Positions 1-7,207 of a DNA stretch of 47,805 bases are shown here, piece after piece. The translations under genes were made by a program, and so were the position numbers. Positions within the stretch are counted from its first letter, which is position 1. Each line of letters starts with the position of its first letter. The notes under the pieces are model-generated. The model saw only the letters and a list, made by a program, of their open reading frames with translations, was not told the DNA's origin and did no database searches. This DNA is from Erysipelotrichaceae bacterium (lineage in GTDB: Bacteria; Bacillota_I; Bacilli_A; Erysipelotrichales; Coprobacillaceae): the NCBI GenBank assembly GCA_017633115.1, contig JAGBPZ010000017.1, forward strand, positions 1 through 47,805. Direction: 5' to 3'.

Positions 1-909
1 GATACCAATACGATCAAAACGTTTGAATTGATAAGAAAAGTCATCAAAGAGCGAGGTATTGTTATAGGTTTTAGACACATTAACAAGTTCAATAGTTTTC
101 TTGCCTGAACGGGCAGCAGTATGAATGAGATTGACGTCACGTTGCTGTGATAACTGTGCAATACTGTTGAGCTCTTCAAAATGTTGTAATCGCGCTTTAC
201 TTTTAGTGGTACGGGCCTGAACCCCAGCGCGTACCCATTCAATTTCTTTACGTAAAAATTGATTACGCTTATGTTCCTGCATCATCAAAGCCTCTTCATG
301 AATGGCTTTTTGTTCCAGATAGGAAGAATAATTCGCCTCATAAATATTTAACTGTGAGCGCGTAATATCAACAATTTTGTGCGTGATACGTTCAAGGAAA
401 TAGCGGTCATGAGTGACCATCAATAAAGCTTTGTTGCGACGAATCAATGCTTTTTCTAAGGTTTCAATCATAGGCGTATCAAGATGGTTTGTTGGTTCAT
501 CGAGAATCAGAAGATCACATTCTTTAAGCATGGCGATGGCTAATGCCAAACGTTTGCGTTGTCCTCCTGAAAGAGTCTTGATCAAAACATCATGTTCATA
601 AAGGCCATAACGGTTAAGTGAAGCTTTGATTTCATAATCCTGGACATCAATAAGTGCTTCTTTTGCCTGTTGGATAATGGTTAGGTCTTCATTAAATTGT
701 GGTAATTGTGGCAGATAAGAAATAGTCATATCCTTTTTATAGGTGATTGCAGGATCTCTTGAAGCAATCAACGACAAAAAGGTGCTCTTACCAGCACCGT
801 TGACACCTACGACGGCAATCTTATCCTGTTCTTCAATAATCATAGAGACATCGTCTAAAATTGTACGATCACCAATATGACTGCTTAAATGATTGATATT
901 AACCAGCAT
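1..909 (-). CDS. ABC-F family ATPase, N-terminal part (cut by window edge)
   Basis: Reading leftward from the ATG at 909 gives 303 residues with no stop before the window edge. The first ABC domain has Walker A GVNGAGKST near residue 35, the signature LSGGQRKRLALA near 115 and Walker B LLILDEPTNHLD near 133. The linker after it is basic and rich in Arg, Lys and Gln, as in ABC-F proteins, and a second domain is just starting at the edge. There are no membrane segments, so it should act at the ribosome (translation factor or antibiotic protection). A promoter TTTCCA-17-TACAAT lies directly upstream. The subfamily cannot be fixed without the missing half. Confidence 0.93.
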   Translation of the reverse strand, partial: MLVNINHLSSHIGDRTILDDVSMIIEEQDKIAVVGVNGAGKSTFLSLIASRDPAITYKKDMTISYLPQLPQFNEDLTIIQQAKEALIDVQDYEIKASLNRYGLYEHDVLIKTLSGGQRKRLALAIAMLKECDLLILDEPTNHLDTPMIETLEKALIRRNKALLMVTHDRYFLERITHKIVDITRSQLNIYEANYSSYLEQKAIHEEALMMQEHKRNQFLRKEIEWVRAGVQARTTKSKARLQHFEELNSIAQLSQQRDVNLIHTAARSGKKTIELVNVSKTYNNTSLFDDFSYQFKRFDRIGI

Positions 910-927
910 TTTTTTATCACCGTTTTT

Positions 928-956
928 ATTGTAGAGAAAATTGGTGGTTTTGGAAA
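928..956 (-). promoter_or_regulatory. Promoter of the ABC-F gene
   Basis: On the minus strand, TTTCCA (956-951) and TACAAT (933-928) are 17 bp apart, about 20 nt before the ATG at 909. Confidence 0.5.
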
Positions 957-1034
957 GTGCCAGAAACAAAAAAATTGTAAAGGGCATATGATTTAAAGGT
1001 CGATTTTGATAAAATAAGAATAGGAGGTGGTAAC

Positions 1035-1970
1035 GTGATTAAATACGACATTCTTTTAGATGATTTAAAGACATATCGTGAACAGGATTTGTATCATGGT
1101 ATTACTCAGCCGATCTCTATTCGTGCTGGTCATCATTTGTATTTTGTCACTATTGATGAGGATGGTACTTTGACAATCTATACACGTTACTACTACTGCC
1201 TGAAAGCTTTGCTCAATAAGCAATTCAAAACAATGGATGAGCAGATGTCAATCAGTGCTTATATGTGCTTTATCGAGCCAATGAGTCAGGCTATGTTTAA
1301 AGGATTTAACCGTGCCGGCTTGCTTCCTGATTCATATGCAACAAAAGATACTTCCGTTATCTGTCTGTCAGAAGGAGCTTTTCCTCGTTTTATCAGTGAT
1401 GATGAAGCAGATGCCCTGATTACAGTGGTCCGTGTCTTACGCGAAGCGCTTGCTGCCATCAAAGAGACGAATATTACTATTGATAACACGTCTCAATATT
1501 ATCGTTACGCTGATTTAACACATCAAATGTTCGTTGATACTTTGGAATATGAAAAGCCACATCAACATATTCAGGCTTCTGTTGATAATCAATCTATTCA
1601 GGATTTAAAAGACAGGCCAAAATCTGGCACATGGTATGTGGCATTGATGTATATTCCAATGCGTGAAAAAGGCGCTGAGGGCTTCCCGGCCTTATTGTTG
1701 GCATATGATCGTGAGGCTGATCATTTTGTCGTCAACAGTTTGATTGCTTACGAAAAGAAGAATCTTATTTATCGTACATTCATCGAAAATCTCAATCGAT
1801 ATGACCATCTGCCTTCAAAAATCATTGCTTATGATTATAAGACGCTTTGTTATATCAAGGACTTTATCGATCGTACACAAATCAATTATGACTTAAAGAA
1901 TGATGTCTTCTTTAAGAAATGTTATCAATATGCGGAGAATCTGATTGAGACAGCTGAAATCATAAAATAG
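1035..1970 (+). CDS. DUF6930-like protein of unknown function
   Basis: A soluble 311-residue protein starting at GTG 1035, chosen because AGGAGGTGG (1022-1030) lies just before it. It has no signal peptide or membrane segment. The C-terminal third (residues about 200-310) alternates beta strands and helices; the pattern of a value 'put in your activity', then 'PSKIIAYDYKT', then a run of charged helices resembles proteins annotated DUF6930. That assignment is from memory of the family and is tentative. The gene stands alone, diverging from the ABC-F gene, and ends 10 nt before a long inverted repeat in front of tRNA-Thr. No catalytic motif is recognised. Confidence 0.75.
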   Translation: MIKYDILLDDLKTYREQDLYHGITQPISIRAGHHLYFVTIDEDGTLTIYTRYYYCLKALLNKQFKTMDEQMSISAYMCFIEPMSQAMFKGFNRAGLLPDSYATKDTSVICLSEGAFPRFISDDEADALITVVRVLREALAAIKETNITIDNTSQYYRYADLTHQMFVDTLEYEKPHQHIQASVDNQSIQDLKDRPKSGTWYVALMYIPMREKGAEGFPALLLAYDREADHFVVNSLIAYEKKNLIYRTFIENLNRYDHLPSKIIAYDYKTLCYIKDFIDRTQINYDLKNDVFFKKCYQYAENLIETAEIIK

Positions 1971-1972
1971 TA

Positions 1973-2000
1973 TTGCATAAAGAGATATCTGTGCTAAAAT
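1973..2000 (+). promoter_or_regulatory. Likely promoter of tRNA-Thr
   Basis: TTGCAT (1973-1978), 16 bp, TAAAAT (1995-2000), placing a start about 20 nt before the mature tRNA. The -10 lies in the loop of the 14-bp inverted repeat at 1980-2017. Confidence 0.5.
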
Positions 2001-2017
2001 AATCACAGATATCTCTT
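1980..2017. repeat. Perfect 14-bp inverted repeat over a promoter
   Basis: AAGAGATATCTGTG (1980-1993) is exactly mirrored at 2004-2017 around a 10-nt loop. It may terminate the 1035-1970 gene, although there is no proper T-run, and it surrounds the -10 of the tRNA promoter. Confidence 0.6.
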
Positions 2018-2026
2018 ATATTTTAT

Positions 2027-2102
2027 GCCGATTTAGCTCAGTAGGTAGAGCGCAACAATGGTAATGTTGAGGTCATCAGTTCGATTCTGGTAATCGGCAC
2101 CA
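2027..2102 (+). tRNA. tRNA-Thr(GGT)
   Basis: Acceptor stem GCCGATT pairs with AATCGGC (2092-2098), followed by discriminator A and an encoded CCA. The anticodon arm is CAACA-ATGGTAA-TGTTG with anticodon GGT, which reads ACC. The T-loop is TTCGATT. All four arms fold normally. Confidence 0.96.
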
Positions 2103-2115
2103 TTTCTGTTCATGA

Positions 2116-2145
2116 CACTTTCATTAAAAGGGAAGTGCTTTTTTT
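2116..2145 (+). terminator. Terminator after tRNA-Thr
   Basis: CACTTTC (2116-2122) pairs with GGAAGTG (2131-2137) with one wobble, followed by a T-run. Confidence 0.75.
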
Positions 2146-2157
2146 ATGTATTATTTT

Positions 2158-2222
2158 GATGTAACTATTGATGTTACGACATAAACGTGTTATAGTTTTG
2201 ATGTAATCGATATAGTTACAAC
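2158..2222 (+). promoter_or_regulatory. Promoter with two tandem operators for the Rrf2 operon
   Basis: Two copies of GATGTAA-N9-TTAC(G/A)AC lie at 2158-2180 and 2200-2222, exactly 42 bp (four helical turns) apart. Each is a near-dyad. A promoter TTGATG (2169-2174), 16 bp, TATAGT (2191-2196) sits with its -35 inside the first copy and its -10 just before the second. Binding by the downstream Rrf2 protein (autorepression) is inferred from position. Confidence 0.7.
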
Positions 2223-2233
2223 GAGGTGAAATC

Positions 2234-2650
2234 ATGAAATTATCAACAAAATTCACAATGGCATTACATTTAATGATTGCTGTTGATTATTTTTCAAATC
2301 AGAAAATCACAAGCGATTTCTTAGCTGGCAGTATCAATACCAATCCTGTTGTTGTCAGACGTTTATTATCACAACTTAAAGCAGCAAATTTAGTAGAAGT
2401 TGTAAGAGGTACAGGTGGTGTTAAAATAACCCAGCCCCTTGATACAATTACATTTCTTGACATTTATAATGCAGTCGAGAAACCCGAGCTTTTTCATTTC
2501 CATGACCATCCTAATCTGGAATGTCCTGTAGGTTCTCATATTCATGAACTACTTGATCAGCGTCTCGCTGATGTTCAGAAAGCTATGGAAGATAAGCTTC
2601 AGACAATGACTTTAGCTGATCTTACAACTGATTTATCGCATATGGTGTAG
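2234..2650 (+). CDS. Rrf2 family transcriptional regulator (YwnA-like)
   Basis: A 138-residue winged-helix protein starting at ATG 2234 behind GAGGTGA. Residues 1-60 form the Rrf2 DNA-binding domain, with the recognition stretch NTNPVVVRRLLSQL followed by a wing (RGTGGVKITQP). The region ECPVGSHIHELLDQ and the long C-terminal helix match the YwnA branch. The three-cysteine Fe-S cluster set of IscR/NsrR is absent; only one Cys is visible, so sensing is unlikely to use a classical cluster. It is first in a tight operon with the Fe-S/flavin, Zn-Macro and SirTM genes and probably represses that operon through the tandem sites upstream. Confidence 0.9.
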   Translation: MKLSTKFTMALHLMIAVDYFSNQKITSDFLAGSINTNPVVVRRLLSQLKAANLVEVVRGTGGVKITQPLDTITFLDIYNAVEKPELFHFHDHPNLECPVGSHIHELLDQRLADVQKAMEDKLQTMTLADLTTDLSHMV

Positions 2651-2660
2651 GAGGATAATG

Positions 2661-3281
2661 ATGAAAACAATAGATTATTTTGCTTATCTGGTTGAAAACA
2701 TCCATACCACAATTATAGCAACAGTTGATGATGCAGGACATCCGGTGACATCAGCCATCGATATGATGGATTATGATGAAAGTGGCCTTTATTTTTTGAC
2801 GGCTAAGGGAAAGAAATTCTATCAGCGTCTCAAAGCTCATCCACATATTGCTTTAACAGGACTTAAAGGTGAATCGACGATGACATCTGTTGCTTTATCA
2901 CTTCAGGGAGAAGTTAAAGAAATAGGACCTGATTATCTACCACGACTTTTCTCTAAAAATCCTTATATGTATGAGATCTATCCTAATGAAACAGCACGTG
3001 AGACTTTGACAGTCTTTAAAATTGAACGTGGTCATGGGGAATGGTTTGATTTATCTAAACGTCCAATCGAGCGTGATCAATTCACTTTTGGTGATGACGA
3101 CATGGTAGAACATGGCTTTTTCATTACCAATCAGTGCATAGGATGTGGTGCCTGTGTAGCGGTTTGTCCACAACTTTGTATTGTTGATGACCAGGTACCA
3201 TTTCAAATTGAACATAGACATTGTTTAAGATGTGGCGCTTGCCTTAAAGAGTGTCCAGTCAATGCCATCAAAAGGAAGTGA
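2661..3281 (+). CDS. Flavin-type split-barrel protein fused to a two-cluster ferredoxin
   Basis: Residues 1-130 resemble the pyridoxamine 5'-phosphate oxidase-like (FMN-binding) split barrel. The C-terminal part carries two CxxCxxCxxxCP motifs, beginning CIGCGACVAVCP and CLRCGACLKECP near residues 159 and 188, which should bind two [4Fe-4S] clusters. The protein probably moves electrons between a flavin and its clusters; the partner is unknown. Two ATGs are possible (2658 and 2661). AGGAGG at 2649-2654 gives a better 6-nt spacing for 2661. It follows the Rrf2 gene by about 10 nt and precedes the Zn-Macro gene by 5 nt, so the four genes should be one transcript. Confidence 0.88.
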   Translation: MKTIDYFAYLVENIHTTIIATVDDAGHPVTSAIDMMDYDESGLYFLTAKGKKFYQRLKAHPHIALTGLKGESTMTSVALSLQGEVKEIGPDYLPRLFSKNPYMYEIYPNETARETLTVFKIERGHGEWFDLSKRPIERDQFTFGDDDMVEHGFFITNQCIGCGACVAVCPQLCIVDDQVPFQIEHRHCLRCGACLKECPVNAIKRK

Positions 3282-3286
3282 GATGA

Positions 3287-4114
3287 ATGAAAACTAAGGA
3301 ACTTAATTATTTAGTAGAAGCCTTTAAAAAAGATTCAATCAAATATGCTCACATAGAAACGCCAGAAACTGTTGCTGAACAAGTCCAATTATTACGTGCA
3401 TTAATGAACATTCGTATGCCTGGTCATTTAGATGAAACAGTATTGAAGGTCCAGGATGATTATTTAAAGGATCGAGCCCACGATAAAGGGATTGTGACAC
3501 TTGATGATATTAATGATATTACTTCTTTCAGTAGTCACCCTTATGCATCAAAATTATCACTATGGCAAGGTGATATAACCCGTTTAAGCGTTGATGCTAT
3601 TGTCAATGCTGCGAATTCACAGATGCTGGGATGTTTTATTCCACTACATACATGTATTGACAACAGTATTCATACTTATGCTGGCGTCCAGTTACGCCTT
3701 GAATGTGCTAAGCAGATGCAGGATTTAAGAGAACGTCATGGATATGACTATGAACAGCCTACAGCAATTCCGATGTTGACAAAAGGCTACAATTTACCGG
3801 CTAAACATGTTATCCATGTTGTTGGTCCGATAGTTCAAGGGCCATTAACAACAGATGATGAAGCTATGCTTGCTGCTTGTTACACAAATGTTTTGGATAT
3901 GTGTTTAGACAATGGCTTAAAAAGTGTTGCGTTTTGTTGTATTTCAACAGGAGTCTTTCATTTTCCACCTTTTGAAGCTGCTCGAATTGCCGTGGCAGCT
4001 GTAACTAAGTGGTTAGAACAACATGAAGATGCCATGGACCGTATTATATTTAATGTCTTCAAAGATGAAGATCTATCTTATTATCAAACAATCCTGACAA
4101 GTGGGGTGAAGTAG
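3287..4114 (+). CDS. Zinc-dependent macrodomain, protein-ADP-ribose hydrolase (Zn-Macro)
   Basis: This 275-residue protein has an N-terminal helical extension (1-80) and a macrodomain from about 88. Visible motifs are GDI (95-97) and VNAAN (106-110), then the metal-binding insertion CFIPLHTCIDNSIH with C116, H121 and C123, and the phosphate loop STGVFHFPP near 209-217. These residues define the Zn-Macro class that removes ADP-ribose from proteins. Its gene is 1 nt from the SirTM gene, the partner that adds ADP-ribose in known operons. The role here is therefore to reverse a regulatory modification; the target is not visible. Confidence 0.93.
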   Translation: MKTKELNYLVEAFKKDSIKYAHIETPETVAEQVQLLRALMNIRMPGHLDETVLKVQDDYLKDRAHDKGIVTLDDINDITSFSSHPYASKLSLWQGDITRLSVDAIVNAANSQMLGCFIPLHTCIDNSIHTYAGVQLRLECAKQMQDLRERHGYDYEQPTAIPMLTKGYNLPAKHVIHVVGPIVQGPLTTDDEAMLAACYTNVLDMCLDNGLKSVAFCCISTGVFHFPPFEAARIAVAAVTKWLEQHEDAMDRIIFNVFKDEDLSYYQTILTSGVK

Positions 4115-4115
4115 A

Positions 4116-4988
4116 ATGAGTGAACGTATAAGAGTATATAAAGTGAATACCGAAAATGGAGTCGAGGTTTTATCAGAAGCCATTAAGAAAGCTGATGCTA
4201 TCGTAATCGGTGCTGGTGCTGGTCTATCAACTTCTGCAGGTTTTATTTATAGTGGTGAACGTTTTGAACGTTATTTTTCTGATTTTATTGAACGTTATCA
4301 TTTCGCTGATATGTATTCGGGAGGCTTTTATCCCTTTGAAACACCTGAAGAAATGTGGGCTTACTGGTCTCGTTATATTTATATTAATCGCTATATGGAT
4401 GCACCTAAGCAAACCTATAACAAGCTTTATGACTTGGTAAAAGATAAAGATTATTTTGTGCTCACGACCAATGTTGATCATTGTTTCCAAAAAGCTGGCT
4501 TTAATAAAGACAGATTATTCTATACCCAGGGTGATTATGGTTTATTCCAATGCAGTGAACCTTGTCATCAGACAACTTATGACAATGAAGAAATAGTCGA
4601 AAAGATGATTATGGAACAAAAAGATATGAAGATTCCAAGTGAACTCATTCCTCGTTGTCCTGTTTGCGGTAAGCCGATGACGATGAATCTGCGCGCTGAT
4701 GATACCTTTGTCCAGGATGAAGGCTGGTATGAGGCAAGAAGTCGTTATTATGATTTTCTCAACACTCATAGTGAGCAGAACATTTTGTTTTTAGAACTTG
4801 GTGTTGGCGCTAATACACCAGTGATCATTAAATATCCATTCTGGCAGATGACCAATGAATGGCCACATGCTACCTACGCATGTATTAATTATAATGAAGC
4901 CATCACACCTGAAATGATTGTTGAGAAATCGATTTGTATCAATGATGATATCGATGCCGTACTTGATCAATTATTAGCACTTCAATAA
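4116..4988 (+). CDS. Class M sirtuin (SirTM), protein ADP-ribosyltransferase type
   Basis: A 290-residue sirtuin with the NAD-binding loop GAGAGLS (32-38), TTNVDH (117-122) and a zinc finger C146, C150, C181, C184. The deacylase hallmark HG is replaced by Q138-G139 in TQGDYG, as in SirTM enzymes, which transfer ADP-ribose rather than remove acyl groups. It lies directly after the Zn-Macro gene, as in described SirTM operons. The usual companions GcvH-L and LplA2 (lipoylation) are not in this window. The substrate is therefore open; the flavin/ferredoxin protein in the same operon is one candidate. Confidence 0.93.
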   Translation: MSERIRVYKVNTENGVEVLSEAIKKADAIVIGAGAGLSTSAGFIYSGERFERYFSDFIERYHFADMYSGGFYPFETPEEMWAYWSRYIYINRYMDAPKQTYNKLYDLVKDKDYFVLTTNVDHCFQKAGFNKDRLFYTQGDYGLFQCSEPCHQTTYDNEEIVEKMIMEQKDMKIPSELIPRCPVCGKPMTMNLRADDTFVQDEGWYEARSRYYDFLNTHSEQNILFLELGVGANTPVIIKYPFWQMTNEWPHATYACINYNEAITPEMIVEKSICINDDIDAVLDQLLALQ

Positions 4989-4990
4989 GT

Positions 4991-5019
4991 CTGAATGTTG
5001 TAAGCATTCAGGCTTTTTT
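4991..5019 (+). terminator. Terminator of the Rrf2-SirTM operon
   Basis: CTGAATG (4991-4997) pairs with CATTCAG (5005-5011), followed by GC and six Ts. Confidence 0.85.
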
Positions 5020-5043
5020 GTCGCTTTAGCCTGTTAGTATAAT
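5015..5043 (+). promoter_or_regulatory. Candidate promoter of a small orphan transcription unit
   Basis: A perfect TATAAT (5038-5043) has a poor -35 (TTTTTG, 5015-5020) at 17 bp. It would start a transcript ending at the terminator at 5262-5294. Confidence 0.4.
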
Positions 5044-5134
5044 TGTCTGAATTCTATTGAAGGGAAAAATGATGAATGCTAAAATTTGAACCGTGAAAGA
5101 AAATTTTCGCTAATTCTAAGAGAGGAACAGAACC

Positions 5135-5227
5135 ATGAAAAGACGTCTTGATACTTATAGAATGACAACTCACAACAAAATTAATACTTTAGGCATCATG
5201 ACGTACGAGTTTATTTATCGTATCTGA
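5135..5227 (+). CDS. Possible 30-residue basic small protein
   Basis: ATG 5135 follows AGAGGAAC by about 10 nt and reads 30 codons to TGA at 5225-5227. The peptide starts MKRRLDTYRMTTHNK, is basic, and has no membrane segment. It lies alone between a promoter-like TATAAT and a strong terminator, so the roughly 240-nt unit could be a small mRNA, a regulatory RNA or both. A six-codon ORF and a GAAAATTTTC palindrome lie in the leader. I know no homologue. Confidence 0.35.
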   Translation: MKRRLDTYRMTTHNKINTLGIMTYEFIYRI

Positions 5228-5261
5228 TTTTTAGTGACCCAACATAAGGAATTTAATCAGG

Positions 5262-5294
5262 CGGATTGTCAATGGTGCAATCCGTTTTTATTTT
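5262..5294 (+). terminator. Terminator of the orphan unit, overlapping the tRNA-Arg promoter
   Basis: CGGATTG (5262-5268) pairs with CAATCCG (5278-5284), followed by TTTTTATTTT. TTGTCA (5266-5271), 17 bp, TATTTT (5289-5294) in the same bases could be the tRNA-Arg promoter. Confidence 0.75.
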
Positions 5295-5306
5295 ATCTTT
5301 ATTAAT

Positions 5307-5382
5307 ACCGCCATCGTCTAAGCGGAGAGGACATACGCCTTCTAAGCGTACAATCAGGGTTCGAATCCTTGTGGCGGTGCCA
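5307..5382 (+). tRNA. tRNA-Arg(TCT)
   Basis: Acceptor ACCGCCA pairs with TGGCGGT (5372-5378), then G and an encoded CCA. The anticodon arm TACGC-CTTCTAA-GCGTA carries anticodon TCT, reading AGA. The T-arm is CAGGG-TTCGAAT-CCTTG. Confidence 0.96.
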
Positions 5383-5460
5383 TATGTGGGAGAGGTCTTT
5401 AAGCAGTTTCGATACTGTTACCCACACCAAACAAAATATCAAGGAAAGGGGAAGAGGAAA

Positions 5461-6003
5461 ATGTTGAATGCAAAAGGACGAAAAGTATCATTTGAACAGA
5501 TGATGAATCAAATAGAGAAGTTTTACCAAATGAACAAGCATTATGGTGCACCATTTGAAATCGTTGTTGGTTCTGACTCTCAGGACTTTACTTCAGTCAC
5601 TAAAATTGTCACCGCAATCGCAATTATCTGTCGTGGTCATGGCGGTATCTTCTTCTATGATATTCAGTGGGATGATACGATTTATGGCATTAAAAAGTAT
5701 TATGATGGCAGCTATAAAAAGCTGGCTCCACAAATTGTCAAAATCAAGCTGAACACGGAAACATCACTCAGTATCGAGTGGGCACAGGCAATCATCAACT
5801 TTATGATTAGTGATGACCAATACAGAGAGATGTTTGACAAGATGCCAGTGACAATTCATATTGATGCCGGACATTCAAAAAAGGGTTTAACTGCGGATAT
5901 GATCAACGAATTGATTGGCTGGGTACACGCTCAGGGTTATCCATGTTGTATCAAACCTGATTCATTTGCGGCATCTACTATAGCTGATAGAATTTCTAAG
6001 TAA
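5461..6003 (+). CDS. RNase H-like protein of the YkuK family (DUF458)
   Basis: The start at ATG 5461 is chosen because GGGGAAGAGG lies just before it; the longer open frame to 5266 runs through tRNA-Arg and is not coding. The 180-residue product has a VVGSDSQDF strand with an acidic residue near the N-terminus, and IHIDAGHSKKG and KPDSFAAS further on, consistent with the RNase H-like fold assigned to B. subtilis YkuK. No nuclease activity is established for the family to my knowledge. It is a single gene between tRNA-Arg and a terminator. Confidence 0.85.
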   Translation: MLNAKGRKVSFEQMMNQIEKFYQMNKHYGAPFEIVVGSDSQDFTSVTKIVTAIAIICRGHGGIFFYDIQWDDTIYGIKKYYDGSYKKLAPQIVKIKLNTETSLSIEWAQAIINFMISDDQYREMFDKMPVTIHIDAGHSKKGLTADMINELIGWVHAQGYPCCIKPDSFAASTIADRISK

Positions 6004-6025
6004 CCACCACTAAGTGGTGGTTTTT
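6004..6025 (+). terminator. Terminator after the YkuK-like gene
   Basis: CCACCA (6004-6009), loop CTAAG, TGGTGG (6015-6020), five Ts. Confidence 0.85.
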
Positions 6026-6117
6026 GCGTGAAGATATTTTTATTTATCTGTAATGAGTGGTAAAATGGACTTAGTGAAAGACATGTTGATAGTTGTCAAG
6101 AAATGAGGGAATGAATC

Positions 6118-6927
6118 ATGGATTATGAAGAAATCGTTAATATGACGCCAACGAGACGTCGTCAATGTATTAATCAGTTATCAGAAGATGAACGTTATGG
6201 TCTTCTCAATTATGTTATTAATCATGCCAAACATACTGTGTTCTTTGGTGGGGCTGGTGTGTCAACAGAAAGCGGCATTCCAGATTTCCGTAGTAAGGAT
6301 GGTCTTTATAACCAGCATGATGTTCAATTTGATGCCTATACACCAGAATATTTATTGAGTCATGACTGTCTTTACCGTGAAAGTAAAGTATTCTTTGAGT
6401 ATTATCGCCAAAAAATGAATGTTGAAGGCATCAAGCCAAACCGAGCTCATGAAAAGCTCGCGGAAATGGAAGCCAAGGGGAAACTGGACTGCGTTATCAC
6501 ACAAAATATTGATGGTCTTCATCAAAAGGCAGGCAGTAAGAAAGTTTATGAAATCCATGGTTCAACAATGCGAAATTATTGTGTTGGCTGTGGCACAAAA
6601 TATCCTGAAGATTTTATCTTTAAAAATACCCAGCCAGTACCACTATGTCCAAAATGTGGCAAGATGATCCGTCCAGATGTCACTATGTATGGAGAATCAC
6701 TGCCTGATGTTGCATTTATGAATGCCCAAATGGCTGTTATGCGTGCCGACTGCTTGATTGTTGGAGGAACTTCTCTAATGGTCTATCCTGCAGCTGGACT
6801 GGTTACCAATTACAATGGTGATTTTCTCATCTTAATAAATAAAGATGTGACAGCTCAGGATCGCTATGCTGATCTGGTATTCCATGATAGTATTGGTAAG
6901 GTCATGTCAAGAATCAAAGTCGATTAA
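6118..6927 (+). CDS. NAD-dependent protein deacylase, sirtuin (SIR2/CobB type)
   Basis: A 269-residue canonical sirtuin: GGAGVSTESGIPDFRS (44-59), TQNIDGLH (128-135), catalytic H147 in EIHGS, and a zinc ribbon C155, C158, C177, C180. It should remove acetyl or related acyl groups from lysine using NAD, in the cytoplasm. About 40 residues precede the Rossmann core as a helical extension. It is monocistronic, started by ATG 6118 behind GAGGGA, and closed by a strong terminator. It differs from the SirTM gene 1.1 kb upstream by keeping the catalytic His, so the two should have different activities. Confidence 0.95.
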   Translation: MDYEEIVNMTPTRRRQCINQLSEDERYGLLNYVINHAKHTVFFGGAGVSTESGIPDFRSKDGLYNQHDVQFDAYTPEYLLSHDCLYRESKVFFEYYRQKMNVEGIKPNRAHEKLAEMEAKGKLDCVITQNIDGLHQKAGSKKVYEIHGSTMRNYCVGCGTKYPEDFIFKNTQPVPLCPKCGKMIRPDVTMYGESLPDVAFMNAQMAVMRADCLIVGGTSLMVYPAAGLVTNYNGDFLILINKDVTAQDRYADLVFHDSIGKVMSRIKVD

Positions 6928-6933
6928 AACAAA

Positions 6934-6971
6934 GAGGAAGGGTCAACGTCTTGACTCTTCCTCATTTTTTT
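6934..6971 (+). terminator. Terminator of the sirtuin gene
   Basis: A 13-bp stem (6934-6946 with 6951-6963, one G-T wobble) with loop CGTC, followed by eight Ts. Confidence 0.9.
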
Positions 6972-7024
6972 TGAAACCGTTTGATTTTCTTTTAAAGTGT
7001 ATTTTCGTAAGGTACAATATTAAT

Positions 7025-7141
7025 AGAAGCCAGGGGAACCTGTAGCTTTACGGAGTCTACCGTGCAAATACGCGCATGTACCAGGCATGTAAAACCTGGA
7101 CTGAAGCCACTCTCAGTATAAATAGAGTGGCAGTTTTCTTT
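7025..7141 (+). ncRNA. Candidate structured small RNA, family unknown
   Basis: A TACAAT (7013-7018) precedes about 115 nt that end in a strong terminator (GCCACTCT 7106-7113 with AGAGTGGC 7124-7131, then TTTTCTTT). Between them are CAGG-GGAA-CCTG, a GNRA-type hairpin, ACGG...CCGT and CCAGG...CCTGG. The downstream regulator gene has its own TTGACT-type -35 at 7155, so this may be an independent RNA rather than a leader. It does not match 6S, SRP, T-box or any riboswitch core I can recall. No protein frame fits it. Confidence 0.5.
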
Positions 7142-7207
7142 ATCCAATTTTTTATTGACTAAAACAAAATAAGATGACATGATAATGAGCGAGGATGGTG
7201 TTCAAAT

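Noticed and set aside
5266-5460. N-terminal extension of the YkuK-like frame
   Set aside because: It runs through tRNA-Arg and has no ribosome site; ATG 5461 has a good one.
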